Below, piece after piece: positions 9,730 to 18,069 of a stretch of DNA of 64,000 nt. Position numbers and translations under genes: made by a program. Source of the DNA: Alphaproteobacteria bacterium PA2. Its GTDB lineage: Bacteria; Pseudomonadota; Alphaproteobacteria; Caulobacterales; Caulobacteraceae. The DNA is taken from positions 372,001 through 436,000 of the forward strand of contig NKIZ01000001.1 of assembly GCA_002256425.1 (NCBI GenBank), written 5' to 3'. The notes below the pieces were generated by a model that saw nothing but the letters and a program-made list of their open reading frames with translations, made no database searches and was not told the DNA's origin. The stretch's first letter is position 1. The number at the start of each line of letters is the position of its first letter.

Positions 9730-10599
9730 ATGGACACCCCTGAAGACCTCACCGAGACCCTGGCCCTTGAACGCCTGGAAGTGAACCTTTTCAGGGGCGT
9801 TTCGCCTGATGACGGCCCGGGCCGTATCTTTGGCGGACAGGTGATCGGACAGTCCCTGCTGGCGGCCTATGAGACGGTCGAGGACCGGATCTGCCATTCC
9901 CTGCACTGCTATTTCATCCGTCCGGGCGATCCCCGGGTGCCGATCATCTTCGAGGTCGACCGGTCAAGGGACGGCGGGTCCTTCACCACCCGGCGGGTGG
10001 TCGCCATCCAGCACGGCCAGCAGATCTTCAACCTCGCCGCCTCGTTCCAGGTGGCCGAAGAGGGCTTCGAGCACCAGTCCGACATGCCCGATGTTCCAGG
10101 CCCGGACGATCTGGCCGATGAGGTTGAGGCCATGAAGGCCATGGTCGCCAAAATGCCGGAGGAGGCCCGCAAGTGGGCGACCCGCCCTCGGCCCATCGAA
10201 ATGCGTCCTGTGGACGGCACGAGCTTCTTTGATGGCAAGCCGCCTGAGGCGCGCAAGCCCGAGAGCCAGACCTGGATGCGCGCCAAGGCGCCGATCGGCA
10301 ACGACCAGCACATGCACCAGGTGCTGCTGGCCTATGCGTCAGACATGGGCCTTCTGGCCACGGCCATGCGCCCCCACCGGGTCCACTGGCAGACCAAGGG
10401 CTTCCAGTCCGCCAGCCTCGATCACGCCATGTGGTTCCACAAGCCGATCAATTTCAATGACTGGCACCTCTATACGCACGACAGCCCCAGCGCCTCGGGC
10501 GGCCGCGGCTTCATTCGTGGATCTGTCTATACGCAGTCAGGGGAACTGGTCGCCAGCGTGGCCCAGGAAGGCCTGATCCGGATGCGCAAGCCCACCTGA
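9730..10599 (+). CDS. tesB: Acyl-CoA thioesterase II
   Basis: Hydrolyses acyl-CoAs to free fatty acids and CoA. The 289-residue double hot-dog protein has the N-terminal GRIFGGQVIGQSLLAA and the C-terminal SLDHAMWFHKP (catalytic Asp), RGSVYTQSGELVASVAQEG (Gln). ATG 9730 is chosen because the family starts about here (MDTPEDLTETLALERLEVN); an in-frame ATG at 9625 would add 35 unlikely residues. It sits on the opposite strand inside the otherwise conserved ffh-rpsP-rimM-trmD-rplS cluster. Confidence 0.93.
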   Translation: MDTPEDLTETLALERLEVNLFRGVSPDDGPGRIFGGQVIGQSLLAAYETVEDRICHSLHCYFIRPGDPRVPIIFEVDRSRDGGSFTTRRVVAIQHGQQIFNLAASFQVAEEGFEHQSDMPDVPGPDDLADEVEAMKAMVAKMPEEARKWATRPRPIEMRPVDGTSFFDGKPPEARKPESQTWMRAKAPIGNDQHMHQVLLAYASDMGLLATAMRPHRVHWQTKGFQSASLDHAMWFHKPINFNDWHLYTHDSPSASGGRGFIRGSVYTQSGELVASVAQEGLIRMRKPT

Positions 10600-10618
10600 G
10601 GCGCGCGCGGTCGGGTGG

Positions 10619-11122
10619 CTATTCGACTTCGTCAGGTTTGACGGCGATGATCCGGCCTTCGGAGATGATCACTTCCGGAACAGCCTCCCGGGTGAAGGGC
10701 AGCCACCAGCTGGCGCCCTTGGCCGGCTGGATTTCCAGAAGGTCGCCGGCGCCAAAGTCCTGGACAGCCTTGACCCTGCCGATGGCCTCGCCCTCGGGGG
10801 ACTCGACCTTCAGGCCGATCAGGTCGGCCAGGTAGAACTCGTCTTCGTCTGGATCAGGAAGATCGTCCCTGCGCACATGCAGGGTCAGGCCGCGCAGGGC
10901 CTCGGCCTGGTCCCGGGTGTCGACACCCTTTGCGCGGGCTATGACGGCGCCCTTTACCGGACGGACACTGGTCAGTGAGAGGCCGCTGGAACCGTCCTCA
11001 CGCAGCAGGTCCCGATAGCGGCCAATGGCCGTCGGGTCCTCGGTGAAGGTCGTTATTCGGATTTCACCCTTCACGCCGAAAGCTCCGGCGACACGGGCGA
11101 CGAGAAGGAGGCGGTCAGCCAT
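10619..11122 (-). CDS. rimM: Ribosome maturation factor RimM
   Basis: Assists maturation of the 30S head, binding S19. The 167-residue protein starts RLLLVARVAGAFGVKGEIRITTFTEDP (RimM barrel) and ends with the PRC-barrel region DLIGLKVESPEGEAIGRVKAVQDFGAGDLLEI and LPFTREAVPEV. It follows rpsP on the same strand by 26 bp. The gene converges with tesB across a 19-bp gap. Confidence 0.95.
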   Translation of the reverse strand: MADRLLLVARVAGAFGVKGEIRITTFTEDPTAIGRYRDLLREDGSSGLSLTSVRPVKGAVIARAKGVDTRDQAEALRGLTLHVRRDDLPDPDEDEFYLADLIGLKVESPEGEAIGRVKAVQDFGAGDLLEIQPAKGASWWLPFTREAVPEVIISEGRIIAVKPDEVE

Positions 11123-11148
11123 GGGTCAACCGCCTCCTGCAGTACGTC

Positions 11149-11646
11149 TTAGGCTTCCGACTCAGCGGCGGCTTCCGCGGTCGGCTCTTCCGGCGCAGCT
11201 TCAGCAGCGGCCTCGACCGGGGCTTCGACAGCGGCTTCAGGCTCGGCGACCGGTTCCGGGGTGGGCTCAGGCGCCGGTGCGGCGGCGGCTTCAGCAGCGG
11301 CGGCGGCGGCGTCAGCTTCCTTCTGGGCGCGTTCTTCAGCGCGTTCCTTGGCCTTCTTGCCGGGGACGCCCTTCTTCAGGTTCTGGCCGTGGACCCAGGT
11401 CATGACGCCAGCGACGGCGAGGAAGCGGGCGACACGGTCGGTGGGCTGGGCGCCCTTGGAGAGCCAGCCCTGGATTTCTTCCAGCTTCAGGGTCACCCGG
11501 TTCGGATCATCCTTCTTCAGCAGGGGATTATAGGTCCCCACCTTTTCGATGAAGCGGCCATCGCGGGGCGAATGGCTGTCAGCAACGACGATCGAATAAT
11601 AGGGGCGCTTCTTGGCGCCGCCACGGGCGAGACGAATCTTGAGCAT
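11149..11646 (-). CDS. rpsP: 30S ribosomal protein S16 with long Ala/Glu/Pro tail
   Basis: Small-subunit assembly protein. Residues 1-90 are a standard S16 ([50 protein letters not shown]). Residues about 92-165 form a charged helix followed by a low-complexity Ala/Glu/Pro tail, nearly doubling the size relative to E. coli S16 (82 residues). Extended S16 tails are known in alphaproteobacteria; the role is unclear. It lies between ffh and rimM in the conserved order. Confidence 0.96.
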   Translation of the reverse strand: MLKIRLARGGAKKRPYYSIVVADSHSPRDGRFIEKVGTYNPLLKKDDPNRVTLKLEEIQGWLSKGAQPTDRVARFLAVAGVMTWVHGQNLKKGVPGKKAKERAEERAQKEADAAAAAAEAAAAPAPEPTPEPVAEPEAAVEAPVEAAAEAAPEEPTAEAAAESEA

Positions 11647-11664
11647 ATTAAGTCCTTGTAGTGT

Positions 11665-13203
11665 CTAGGATTTCTTGAAGGGGTTAAATCCGGGTGGGAG
11701 GTTTCCCAGTCCCGGGAGATTGGGGGGCGAGCCGCCGCCAAGACCGGGCAGGTTCAACCCGCCGGCCATCTTGCCGAGCTCTTCCAGTTGCGAGGCGTCA
11801 GGGGTCGGCAGCTTGCCGCCGCCCAGGGATTTCAGGCGGTCCATACCGCCAGCGCCGCCGGGACCGCCCAGCATGCTGGCCATGCGGGCCATGCCCTTGC
11901 CGCCGTCACGACTCATCATCTTGAAGGCGTCGGCCATCTGGCGATGCTGCTTGAGCAACCGGTTGACGTCAGCCACGTCCACCCCGGCGCCAGCGGCGAT
12001 CCGGCGCTTGCGGGAGGCGGCCAGAATGTCCGGCTTCTTGCGTTCCAGCTTGGTCATGGACGAGATGATGGCCGACTGTCGGTCCAGCACCTTGTCCGAG
12101 ATATTGGCCTCGGCGATCTGCTTCTTGATCTTCTGCACGCCAGGCAGGAAGCCCATCATGCCTTCCATGCCGCCCATGCGCTTCATCTGGGCGAACTGGT
12201 CGGCCATCATGTCCAGGTCGAACTGACCCTTGGCCAGCTTCTTGGCCATGGCCTCGGCCTTGGCCACGTCCAGGTCCTGGCTGGCCTTTTCCACCAGGGC
12301 GATGATGTCGCCCTGACCGAGGATACGGCCCGCCACCCGGGAGGCGTCGAAGACGTCCAGGCCGTCGATCTTTTCAGAGACGCCCAGGAACTTGATCGGC
12401 AGGCCGGTGACCGCCCGCATGGACAGGGCCGCGCCGCCGCGGCCGTCGCCGTCAGCCCGGGTCAGGACCAGGCCAGTGAGGGGCAGGCGTTCGTGGAAAG
12501 CCGTGGCCGTGCGCACCGCGTCCTGACCTGTCAGGCTGTCGGCCACCAGCAGGGTTTCCGAGGGCGTGGCGATCTTCGCGATCTCGGCGGCCTCGGCCAT
12601 CATGGCTTCGTCGAGGGTGGTCCGACCGGCCGTGTCGAGGATCAGTATGTCATAGCCCTGGAGCTTCGCCGCCGACATGGCCCGTCGGGCGATGTCAGGC
12701 GCCGACTGGCCTGCAACGATGGGCAAGCTGTCCACCTGGGCCAGCTGGGCCAGGGTCGCCAGCTGCTCCATGGCGGCCGGACGGCGGGTGTCCAGGGAGG
12801 CCAGAAGGACCTTCTTGCGTTCCCGCGACAGCCTCAGGGCCAGCTTGCCGGCCGTCGTGGTCTTACCCGAGCCCTGCAGACCGGCCATCATGATGACGGT
12901 GGGCGGGTTCAGGCTGATGTTCAGGGGTTCGGCGGTCTCGCCGCCCAGCATTTCAACCAGGCCGTCATAGGTGATCTTGACCACCTGATCGGCGGGGCGG
13001 ACCGAGCGGATCACTTCCTCGCCGGCGGCCCGTTCCTTGGCCCTGGCGATGAACTGCCGCACCACCGGAAGGGCGACGTCGGCCTCGAGCAGGGCGAGGC
13101 GGACTTCCTTCAGGGCTTCATCAATGTCCTTTTCCGACAGCACCCCGCGACCGGACAACCGGTCGAAGACGGAGGACAGTTTATCGGTCAGGGCGTCGAA
13201 CAA
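11665..13203 (-). CDS. ffh: Signal recognition particle protein Ffh
   Basis: SRP54 GTPase that binds signal sequences and 4.5S RNA and docks with FtsY. The 512-residue protein has the N domain (FDALTDKLSSVFDRLSGRG), G domain motifs GLQGSGKTTTAGKLAL, DTRRPAAMEQL, DTAGRTTLDEAMM, and TRADGDGRGGA, where Arg replaces the Lys of the usual TKxD, and a methionine-rich M domain ending in Gly/Pro-rich sequence. TTG 13201-13203 is chosen as start because it gives the family N-terminus and follows GAGG; the in-frame ATG upstream adds 17 unlikely residues. First gene of the cluster. Confidence 0.95.
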   Translation of the reverse strand: MFDALTDKLSSVFDRLSGRGVLSEKDIDEALKEVRLALLEADVALPVVRQFIARAKERAAGEEVIRSVRPADQVVKITYDGLVEMLGGETAEPLNISLNPPTVIMMAGLQGSGKTTTAGKLALRLSRERKKVLLASLDTRRPAAMEQLATLAQLAQVDSLPIVAGQSAPDIARRAMSAAKLQGYDILILDTAGRTTLDEAMMAEAAEIAKIATPSETLLVADSLTGQDAVRTATAFHERLPLTGLVLTRADGDGRGGAALSMRAVTGLPIKFLGVSEKIDGLDVFDASRVAGRILGQGDIIALVEKASQDLDVAKAEAMAKKLAKGQFDLDMMADQFAQMKRMGGMEGMMGFLPGVQKIKKQIAEANISDKVLDRQSAIISSMTKLERKKPDILAASRKRRIAAGAGVDVADVNRLLKQHRQMADAFKMMSRDGGKGMARMASMLGGPGGAGGMDRLKSLGGGKLPTPDASQLEELGKMAGGLNLPGLGGGSPPNLPGLGNLPPGFNPFKKS

Positions 13204-13389
13204 GTGGGCCTCATCAGTGTGGCCCAAACGCAATCGACCCCCGTGGACGATCACGTCGACGGGGGGCCTCGCCGTCCTCGTCCTGCCATGAGACGGCAGG
13301 GGTCGTGACGGTGGAGGGCGCGATTGCTTTGCGCCGGAAGGGGCGGTCCATGCACGAAACCCGCCGGAAGGTCAAGGATTTGCAGACTC

Positions 13390-13426
13390 GCCGGCCGGCT
13401 ACAGGCATTGACTGCAGCCGGCCGGC
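13390..13426. terminator. Strong hairpin downstream of the M3 peptidase gene
   Basis: A 15-bp stem (GCCGGCCGGCTACAG with its complement, one wobble pair) closes a 7-base loop. It starts 14 bases beyond the M3 peptidase stop and lies upstream of ffh. There is no T-tract, so it may be a factor-assisted terminator or an mRNA 3' stabiliser. The rest of spacer 13204-13440 holds no gene I can support, but must contain the ffh promoter. Confidence 0.55.
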
Positions 13427-13440
13427 GGCCCGGAACCCGC

Positions 13441-15552
13441 CTAGGACGTGGGGAAGCCCTTGTCCCGCAGATAGGCCTTCACGTCCGGATCGCGACCGCG
13501 GAAGGCCCGGTACTGGTCAGCCGGATCCACGGTGTTTCCCCGGCTCATGATCTTGTCATGCAGGCGCTTGGCCACCGCCTTGTCATAGGGACCTCCCGCC
13601 TCGGTGAAGGCCTCGAAGGCGTCATGATCCAGCACCTCTGACCAGAGATAGCTGTAATAGCCGGCTGAATAGCTGTCGCTGGCGAAGATGTGCTGGAACT
13701 GGGGAGTCCGGTGCCGCATGGGCAGTTCCGACGGCATGCCCAGCTTGGCCAGCTCGTCCTTTTCAAAGGCGCGGGGATCAATGTCGGCGTCGCCCGCCAG
13801 GTGCAGCTTCATGTCGATGAGGGCGGAGGCCAGGAATTCCGTGACCTCAAAGCCCTTGCGGAAGGTGTGGGCCTTTTCGATCTTGGCGACCAGGTCCTTG
13901 GGTATCGCCTTGCCGGTTTTGTAGTGCAGGGCGAACTGGTTCAGGACCTCCGGGGTCGCAAGCCACTTCTCGTTCACCTGGCTGGGGAACTCCACATAGT
14001 CGCGCGAGACATTGGTGCCGGAAAGCGTCGGGTAGACCACGCTGGAATTCAGGCCGTGCAGGGCGTGGCCGAACTCGTGGAACATGGTGGTGGCGTCATC
14101 CCATGACACCAGGACCGGCTCGCCAGGCGCCGCCTCCACGAAGTTGGAATTGTTCGAGACAATGGTCGTGACCACGCCATTGAAGGTGCTCTGCTCCCGA
14201 TAGGCGTTCATCCAGGCGCCGGACCGTTTGCCCGACCGGGCATAGGGGTCGAAGTACCAGAGGCCGCGGTGCTTGCCGTCCGCGCTGCGGACTTCCCAGA
14301 TCTTGATGTCCGGATGGGCCACGGGCAGGCCGGTCACCGGGTGGAAGGTCAGGCCATAGAGCTGACCGGCGGCCCAGTGCATGCCCTCGCGAAGCTTGTC
14401 GAGTTGGAGGTATTCCTTCACCTCGTTCATATCGAGGTCGTACTTCGCCGTCCGGACCTTTTCGGCATAATAGCGATAGTCCCAGGGCGCGATCTTGACG
14501 CCGGCCTTTTCGCTGTCGGCGATGGCCTGCATTTCCGCCACTTCCTCGCGGACCCGGGCAATGGCTGAAGGCCAGACCCGCATCATCAGGTCCATGGTGT
14601 TTTCAGGCGTCTTGGCCATGGCGTCGGCCACCCGCCAGTGAGCGTGGGTGGGGAAGCCCAGAAGCTTTGCGCGCTCGGCCCGCAACTTGAGGATCTTCCT
14701 TATGACCCCATTATTATCCTTGGCGTCATTGTTGTCGCCGCGGCTGTAATAGGTCCGCCAGACCTTCTCGCGCAGGTCGCGCTTGTCGGAATAGGTCAGG
14801 AAGGGGTCCATGGAAGAGCGGGTGTTGAGCACGGCCCACTGACCCTTCTTGCCCCTCTGTTCAGCCGCCGAGGCCATGGCGGCCTTCACGTCGGCGGGCA
14901 GGCCGGCCAGGTCAGATTCCGAGGTCAGGAACAGGACGTAGTCGGTTTCATCCGCCAGGAGGTTCTGGCTGAAGGTGGTGAAATAGCCGGCCAGTTCCTG
15001 GTTGATCTCTGCGACCCGGGCCTTGTCCTTCGTCGACAGGTTGGCGCCCGCCCGGGTGAACCGGTTCCAGTATACCCAGACCAGCCTTTGCTGCTCGGGG
15101 GTCAGGGACGCGCGCGCCGCATAGATCGCATTGATCCGGGCGAACAGTTCAGGGTTCTGGACGATCTTGTCATAGTGAGCCGCCAGCAGGGGCTCTACGG
15201 TGGTTTCCACCTGCTGGACTTCCGGGGTCGAGAGGGTGCTGCTCCAGATCCCGTAAAAGGTCCCGACCCGGAGACTGGTCTGGCCCGATTTTTCCAGGGC
15301 GACGATGGTGTTTTCGAAGGTCGGCTTGGCCTTGTTGCCGGCAATGGCGGAAATCTCGGCCAGTTCCGCGGCCATGGCCTGCTTCAGGGCCGGGACGAAG
15401 TCAGACACCTTGACCTTGTCAAAGGCCGGGACCCCGCCGAATGGGCCGGTCCAGGGCTGGGTCATGGGGATTGTCGCCGCCAGGGCGCCCTTGGGCAGGG
15501 CCGAGGTGGCGGCGAGGGCGGCGGATGCCGCCAGGAAGCTGCGCCTTTGCAT
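13441..15552 (-). CDS. M3-family zinc metallopeptidase (Dcp/oligopeptidase A type), Tat-like signal
   Basis: A 703-residue thimet-type peptidase that would cleave oligopeptides or release C-terminal dipeptides. The zinc site is FHEFGH (His492, Glu493, His496) with the third ligand Glu near 521 in DYVEFPSQ. The N-terminus MQRRSFLAASAALAATSA resembles a twin-arginine signal, so it is probably exported to the periplasm. ATG 15550-15552 is chosen because it begins this signal; an in-frame upstream ATG adds 26 residues without similarity. Dcp is the likelier subfamily, but this cannot be fixed by reading alone. Divergent from murI across 165 bp. Confidence 0.92.
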   Translation of the reverse strand: MQRRSFLAASAALAATSALPKGALAATIPMTQPWTGPFGGVPAFDKVKVSDFVPALKQAMAAELAEISAIAGNKAKPTFENTIVALEKSGQTSLRVGTFYGIWSSTLSTPEVQQVETTVEPLLAAHYDKIVQNPELFARINAIYAARASLTPEQQRLVWVYWNRFTRAGANLSTKDKARVAEINQELAGYFTTFSQNLLADETDYVLFLTSESDLAGLPADVKAAMASAAEQRGKKGQWAVLNTRSSMDPFLTYSDKRDLREKVWRTYYSRGDNNDAKDNNGVIRKILKLRAERAKLLGFPTHAHWRVADAMAKTPENTMDLMMRVWPSAIARVREEVAEMQAIADSEKAGVKIAPWDYRYYAEKVRTAKYDLDMNEVKEYLQLDKLREGMHWAAGQLYGLTFHPVTGLPVAHPDIKIWEVRSADGKHRGLWYFDPYARSGKRSGAWMNAYREQSTFNGVVTTIVSNNSNFVEAAPGEPVLVSWDDATTMFHEFGHALHGLNSSVVYPTLSGTNVSRDYVEFPSQVNEKWLATPEVLNQFALHYKTGKAIPKDLVAKIEKAHTFRKGFEVTEFLASALIDMKLHLAGDADIDPRAFEKDELAKLGMPSELPMRHRTPQFQHIFASDSYSAGYYSYLWSEVLDHDAFEAFTEAGGPYDKAVAKRLHDKIMSRGNTVDPADQYRAFRGRDPDVKAYLRDKGFPTS

Positions 15553-15717
15553 GGAAACTCCAAACTGATCCGGGTTGCGGCGGTAGGCCGCGATTGACGA
15601 CAGACTAGCGGGGCTTTTCGCCGCCGTCACATGTCCGAAAATTCATTTTCGGCGTGGTCGGGCCGCTGCGTCTGGCTACCTCTGGTCTTGGGGCTTCAGG
15701 TCCGGTAATCCGGGAGC

Positions 15718-16569
15718 ATGGCGATAGGCGTTTTTGATTCCGGAATCGGCGGTCTGACCGTCCATCGAAAGCTTGTGGACCGGCTTCCGCAGGCCGACCT
15801 GATCTATCTCGCCGACCAGGCCAACACGCCGTATGGCGGCAAGGATGGCGAGGCCATTGTCGACCTGACCCGCGCCGGGTGTGAGCGGCTGTTTTCAGCA
15901 GGCTGCGACCTGGTTGTCCTGGCCTGCAACACGGCCTCGGCCATCGCCCTTCGTCGGCTCCAGCAGACCTGGCTTCCTGGTTATCGCCGGGAACTTGACC
16001 GCCCGGTGAATGTGCTGGGCATTATCGTGCCTACCATCGAGGCCGCCACTGGCATGCCCTGGGAGCACGAAGCCGAGCGTCGCGGGGACAAGGTCGAGAA
16101 GCTGGACATTCTGGCGGTGTTCTCAACGCCGGCCACAGCCCGGTCCCGGGTCTATGAGATCGAGATCGACAAGCGGCGACAGGATGTGGCCGTGTTCGTG
16201 GAGCCCTGTCCGACCCTCGCCAGCCTGATTGAAAACGGAGCTGGCGCCGTTGAACTGGCCACCGCCGTTGAGGCCCATGTGAAGTCGGTCAGCGCGCGCA
16301 TCGGCCGCGCGCCGGATCGGGCCATACTGGGCTGCACTCACTACGAGATTGTGGCCGACATGTTCCGCGCTGCCCTCAAGCCTGGAACGCCCCTGATCCA
16401 TCAACCCCAGGCCACGGCCGACGCCCTGGTCGATTATCTGGCCAAGCATCCCCAGTACTATGTCGGATCTTCGGGTCGGCGTCTGTTCCTGACGACCGGG
16501 AAGCCAGGCGCCCAGCACATGCTGGCCGAGACCTTCTGGGGCGGGCCTTTGACTTTCGAGCAGGCGTGA
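15718..16569 (+). CDS. murI: Glutamate racemase
   Basis: Makes D-glutamate for peptidoglycan. The 283-residue protein has the opening IGVFDSGIGGLTV, YLADQANTPYGGK, the first catalytic Cys70 in VLACNTAS and the second in LGCTHYEI. Both active-site cysteines are in place, so it is likely active. The next gene starts at its stop codon (GTGA overlap), suggesting a two-gene unit with the SRPBCC protein. Confidence 0.95.
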   Translation: MAIGVFDSGIGGLTVHRKLVDRLPQADLIYLADQANTPYGGKDGEAIVDLTRAGCERLFSAGCDLVVLACNTASAIALRRLQQTWLPGYRRELDRPVNVLGIIVPTIEAATGMPWEHEAERRGDKVEKLDILAVFSTPATARSRVYEIEIDKRRQDVAVFVEPCPTLASLIENGAGAVELATAVEAHVKSVSARIGRAPDRAILGCTHYEIVADMFRAALKPGTPLIHQPQATADALVDYLAKHPQYYVGSSGRRLFLTTGKPGAQHMLAETFWGGPLTFEQA

Positions 16570-17132
16570 ATATGTCCAGGGCCTTCGGAAAGATCTTCCT
16601 CGCCGCGGCCTTCTCTCTAGGGCTGGCTTCGGGCGCTCTGGCGGAAGTCATCGAGTCCGGCCTTGGCGGGTTCCAGGTTCGCCAGGTTGCAAGCCTTGAG
16701 GCGCCGCTTCCCGCTGTCCGTGCGGCCCTGCTGAATGTGGGCGCCTGGTGGAGCAGCGACCACACCTATTCCGGAAATGCCGCCAATCTCTCAATGGATC
16801 TCACGTCCGGATGCTTCTGCGAGAAGCTCAAGGATGGATTTGTCCGTCACATGACCGTGGTCTACGCCGACAGCCGGACCCTTCGGCTTTGGGGCGGTCT
16901 TGGCCCCCTGCAGACGACGGGCGCCGCCGGGCATCTGGCGTTCAATCTGGCTGAGAGTGGATCAGGCGGGACCCGGCTGGTATTGACCTATGATGTCGGT
17001 GGCTTTGCCAGGGGCGGGCTCGGGCCTGTCTGGGCGGCGCCAGTTGACGAGGTCCTCGGCCTGCAGGTCCTGCGCCTGAAGTCCTATGTCGAGTCCGGCG
17101 CGAAGGCTGGCGGGCCACCTCCAGGCCACTAG
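16566..17132 (+). CDS. Secreted SRPBCC (START-like) family protein
   Basis: A 188-residue protein with a clear signal peptide (IFLAAAFSLGLASGALA) followed by an SRPBCC/Bet v1-like fold: LGGFQVRQVASLEAPLPAVRAAL, GAWWSSDHTYSG, and a long C-terminal helix DEVLGLQVLRLKSYVES. Such domains bind hydrophobic ligands; the ligand here is unknown. Either GTG 16566 (overlapping the murI stop) or ATG 16572 could be the start. It is directly downstream of murI and upstream of oxyR; no functional link is evident. Confidence 0.75.
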   Translation: MNMSRAFGKIFLAAAFSLGLASGALAEVIESGLGGFQVRQVASLEAPLPAVRAALLNVGAWWSSDHTYSGNAANLSMDLTSGCFCEKLKDGFVRHMTVVYADSRTLRLWGGLGPLQTTGAAGHLAFNLAESGSGGTRLVLTYDVGGFARGGLGPVWAAPVDEVLGLQVLRLKSYVESGAKAGGPPPGH

Positions 17133-17169
17133 CTTCGCGTTCATTTCCGACCCTTGAGGCCCTGACCTG

Positions 17170-18069
17170 ATGCTTCCGACGCTTCGGCAACTGCAATACC
17201 TGAAGCTGCTGGCCGAGCATGGGGCTTTCGGCAAGGCGGCCGACGCCGCCCATGTGACCCAGCCGACGCTGTCTGCGGGTATTCAGGAACTGGAGAAGAT
17301 CCTCGGAGCCCCGGTGGTGGACCGCGCCCGGTCCGGCGTGATCCTGACCGCCGTGGGCGAGGCGGCCCTGGCTCGGGCCCACGTCATCCTCAATGAGGCT
17401 GAAGAACTTGTGCAGGCGGCGCGGAACGCCGGTCAGCCCCTGACGGGTCGTTTCCGGCTTGGGGTCATCCCGACCATAGCGCCCTTTCTCCTGCCCCGGG
17501 CCTTGCCGGTCCTGCGCACCAGATTTCCCAGTCTGAAGCTCTTTCTGCGGGAGGACCTGACCCAGAGGTTGATCGCCGCCCTGCGGGCCGGGCAGCTGGA
17601 CGCCGCCCTCATCGCCCTGCCCTTCGACACAACCGGTCTGGCCTGCGCCCATGTTTCGGATGACGAACTCATGGCCGCGCTGCCGGCCAATCACCGGCTG
17701 GCGGGCCTCTCTGAAATGACCGCTTCAGCCCTCGAGGGTGAAGACCTGATCCTGCTGGAAGATGGCCACTGCCTGCGCGACCACGCCCTGGCCGCCTGTG
17801 GTCTGCGGCCGCCCAAGGCCACCGGTGACGAAGAGGCTTTCGCCGCCACCTCCCTTCCAACCCTGGTGCAGATGGTGGGGTCGGGGCTAGGGGTCAGCTT
17901 CCTGCCGGCCATGTCGGTGACGGCGGGACTGGTGGACAGCGCGCCTGTGACCATCCGCCCCCTGGGCTCCAAACACCCCAGCCGCGAAATTGTCGTGGCC
18001 TGGCGGCAGGGGTCCAGCCGGGGCGCCGAGGGGCGTCTGCTGGCCGAGACCCTTCAGGACATTCCCTAG
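17170..18069 (+). CDS. oxyR: Hydrogen-peroxide-sensing LysR regulator OxyR
   Basis: Redox-activated regulator of peroxide defence. The 299-residue protein begins LPTLRQLQYLKLLAEHGAFGKAADA (winged HTH) and carries LLEDGHCLRDHALAACG, in which Cys201 and Cys210 have the same spacing as the E. coli Cys199-Cys208 disulfide switch. This makes OxyR much more likely than a generic LysR. No catalase or ahpC is adjacent. The stop shares CTAG 18066-18069 with the convergent prolyl oligopeptidase gene. Confidence 0.93.
   Translation: MLPTLRQLQYLKLLAEHGAFGKAADAAHVTQPTLSAGIQELEKILGAPVVDRARSGVILTAVGEAALARAHVILNEAEELVQAARNAGQPLTGRFRLGVIPTIAPFLLPRALPVLRTRFPSLKLFLREDLTQRLIAALRAGQLDAALIALPFDTTGLACAHVSDDELMAALPANHRLAGLSEMTASALEGEDLILLEDGHCLRDHALAACGLRPPKATGDEEAFAATSLPTLVQMVGSGLGVSFLPAMSVTAGLVDSAPVTIRPLGSKHPSREIVVAWRQGSSRGAEGRLLAETLQDIP

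Noticed and set aside
11788..13308. 506-residue open frame on the plus strand opposite ffh
   Set aside because: It is an antisense shadow of a highly conserved gene; the sequence is His/Gly/Gln-rich with no domain, as expected from GC-rich codon bias.
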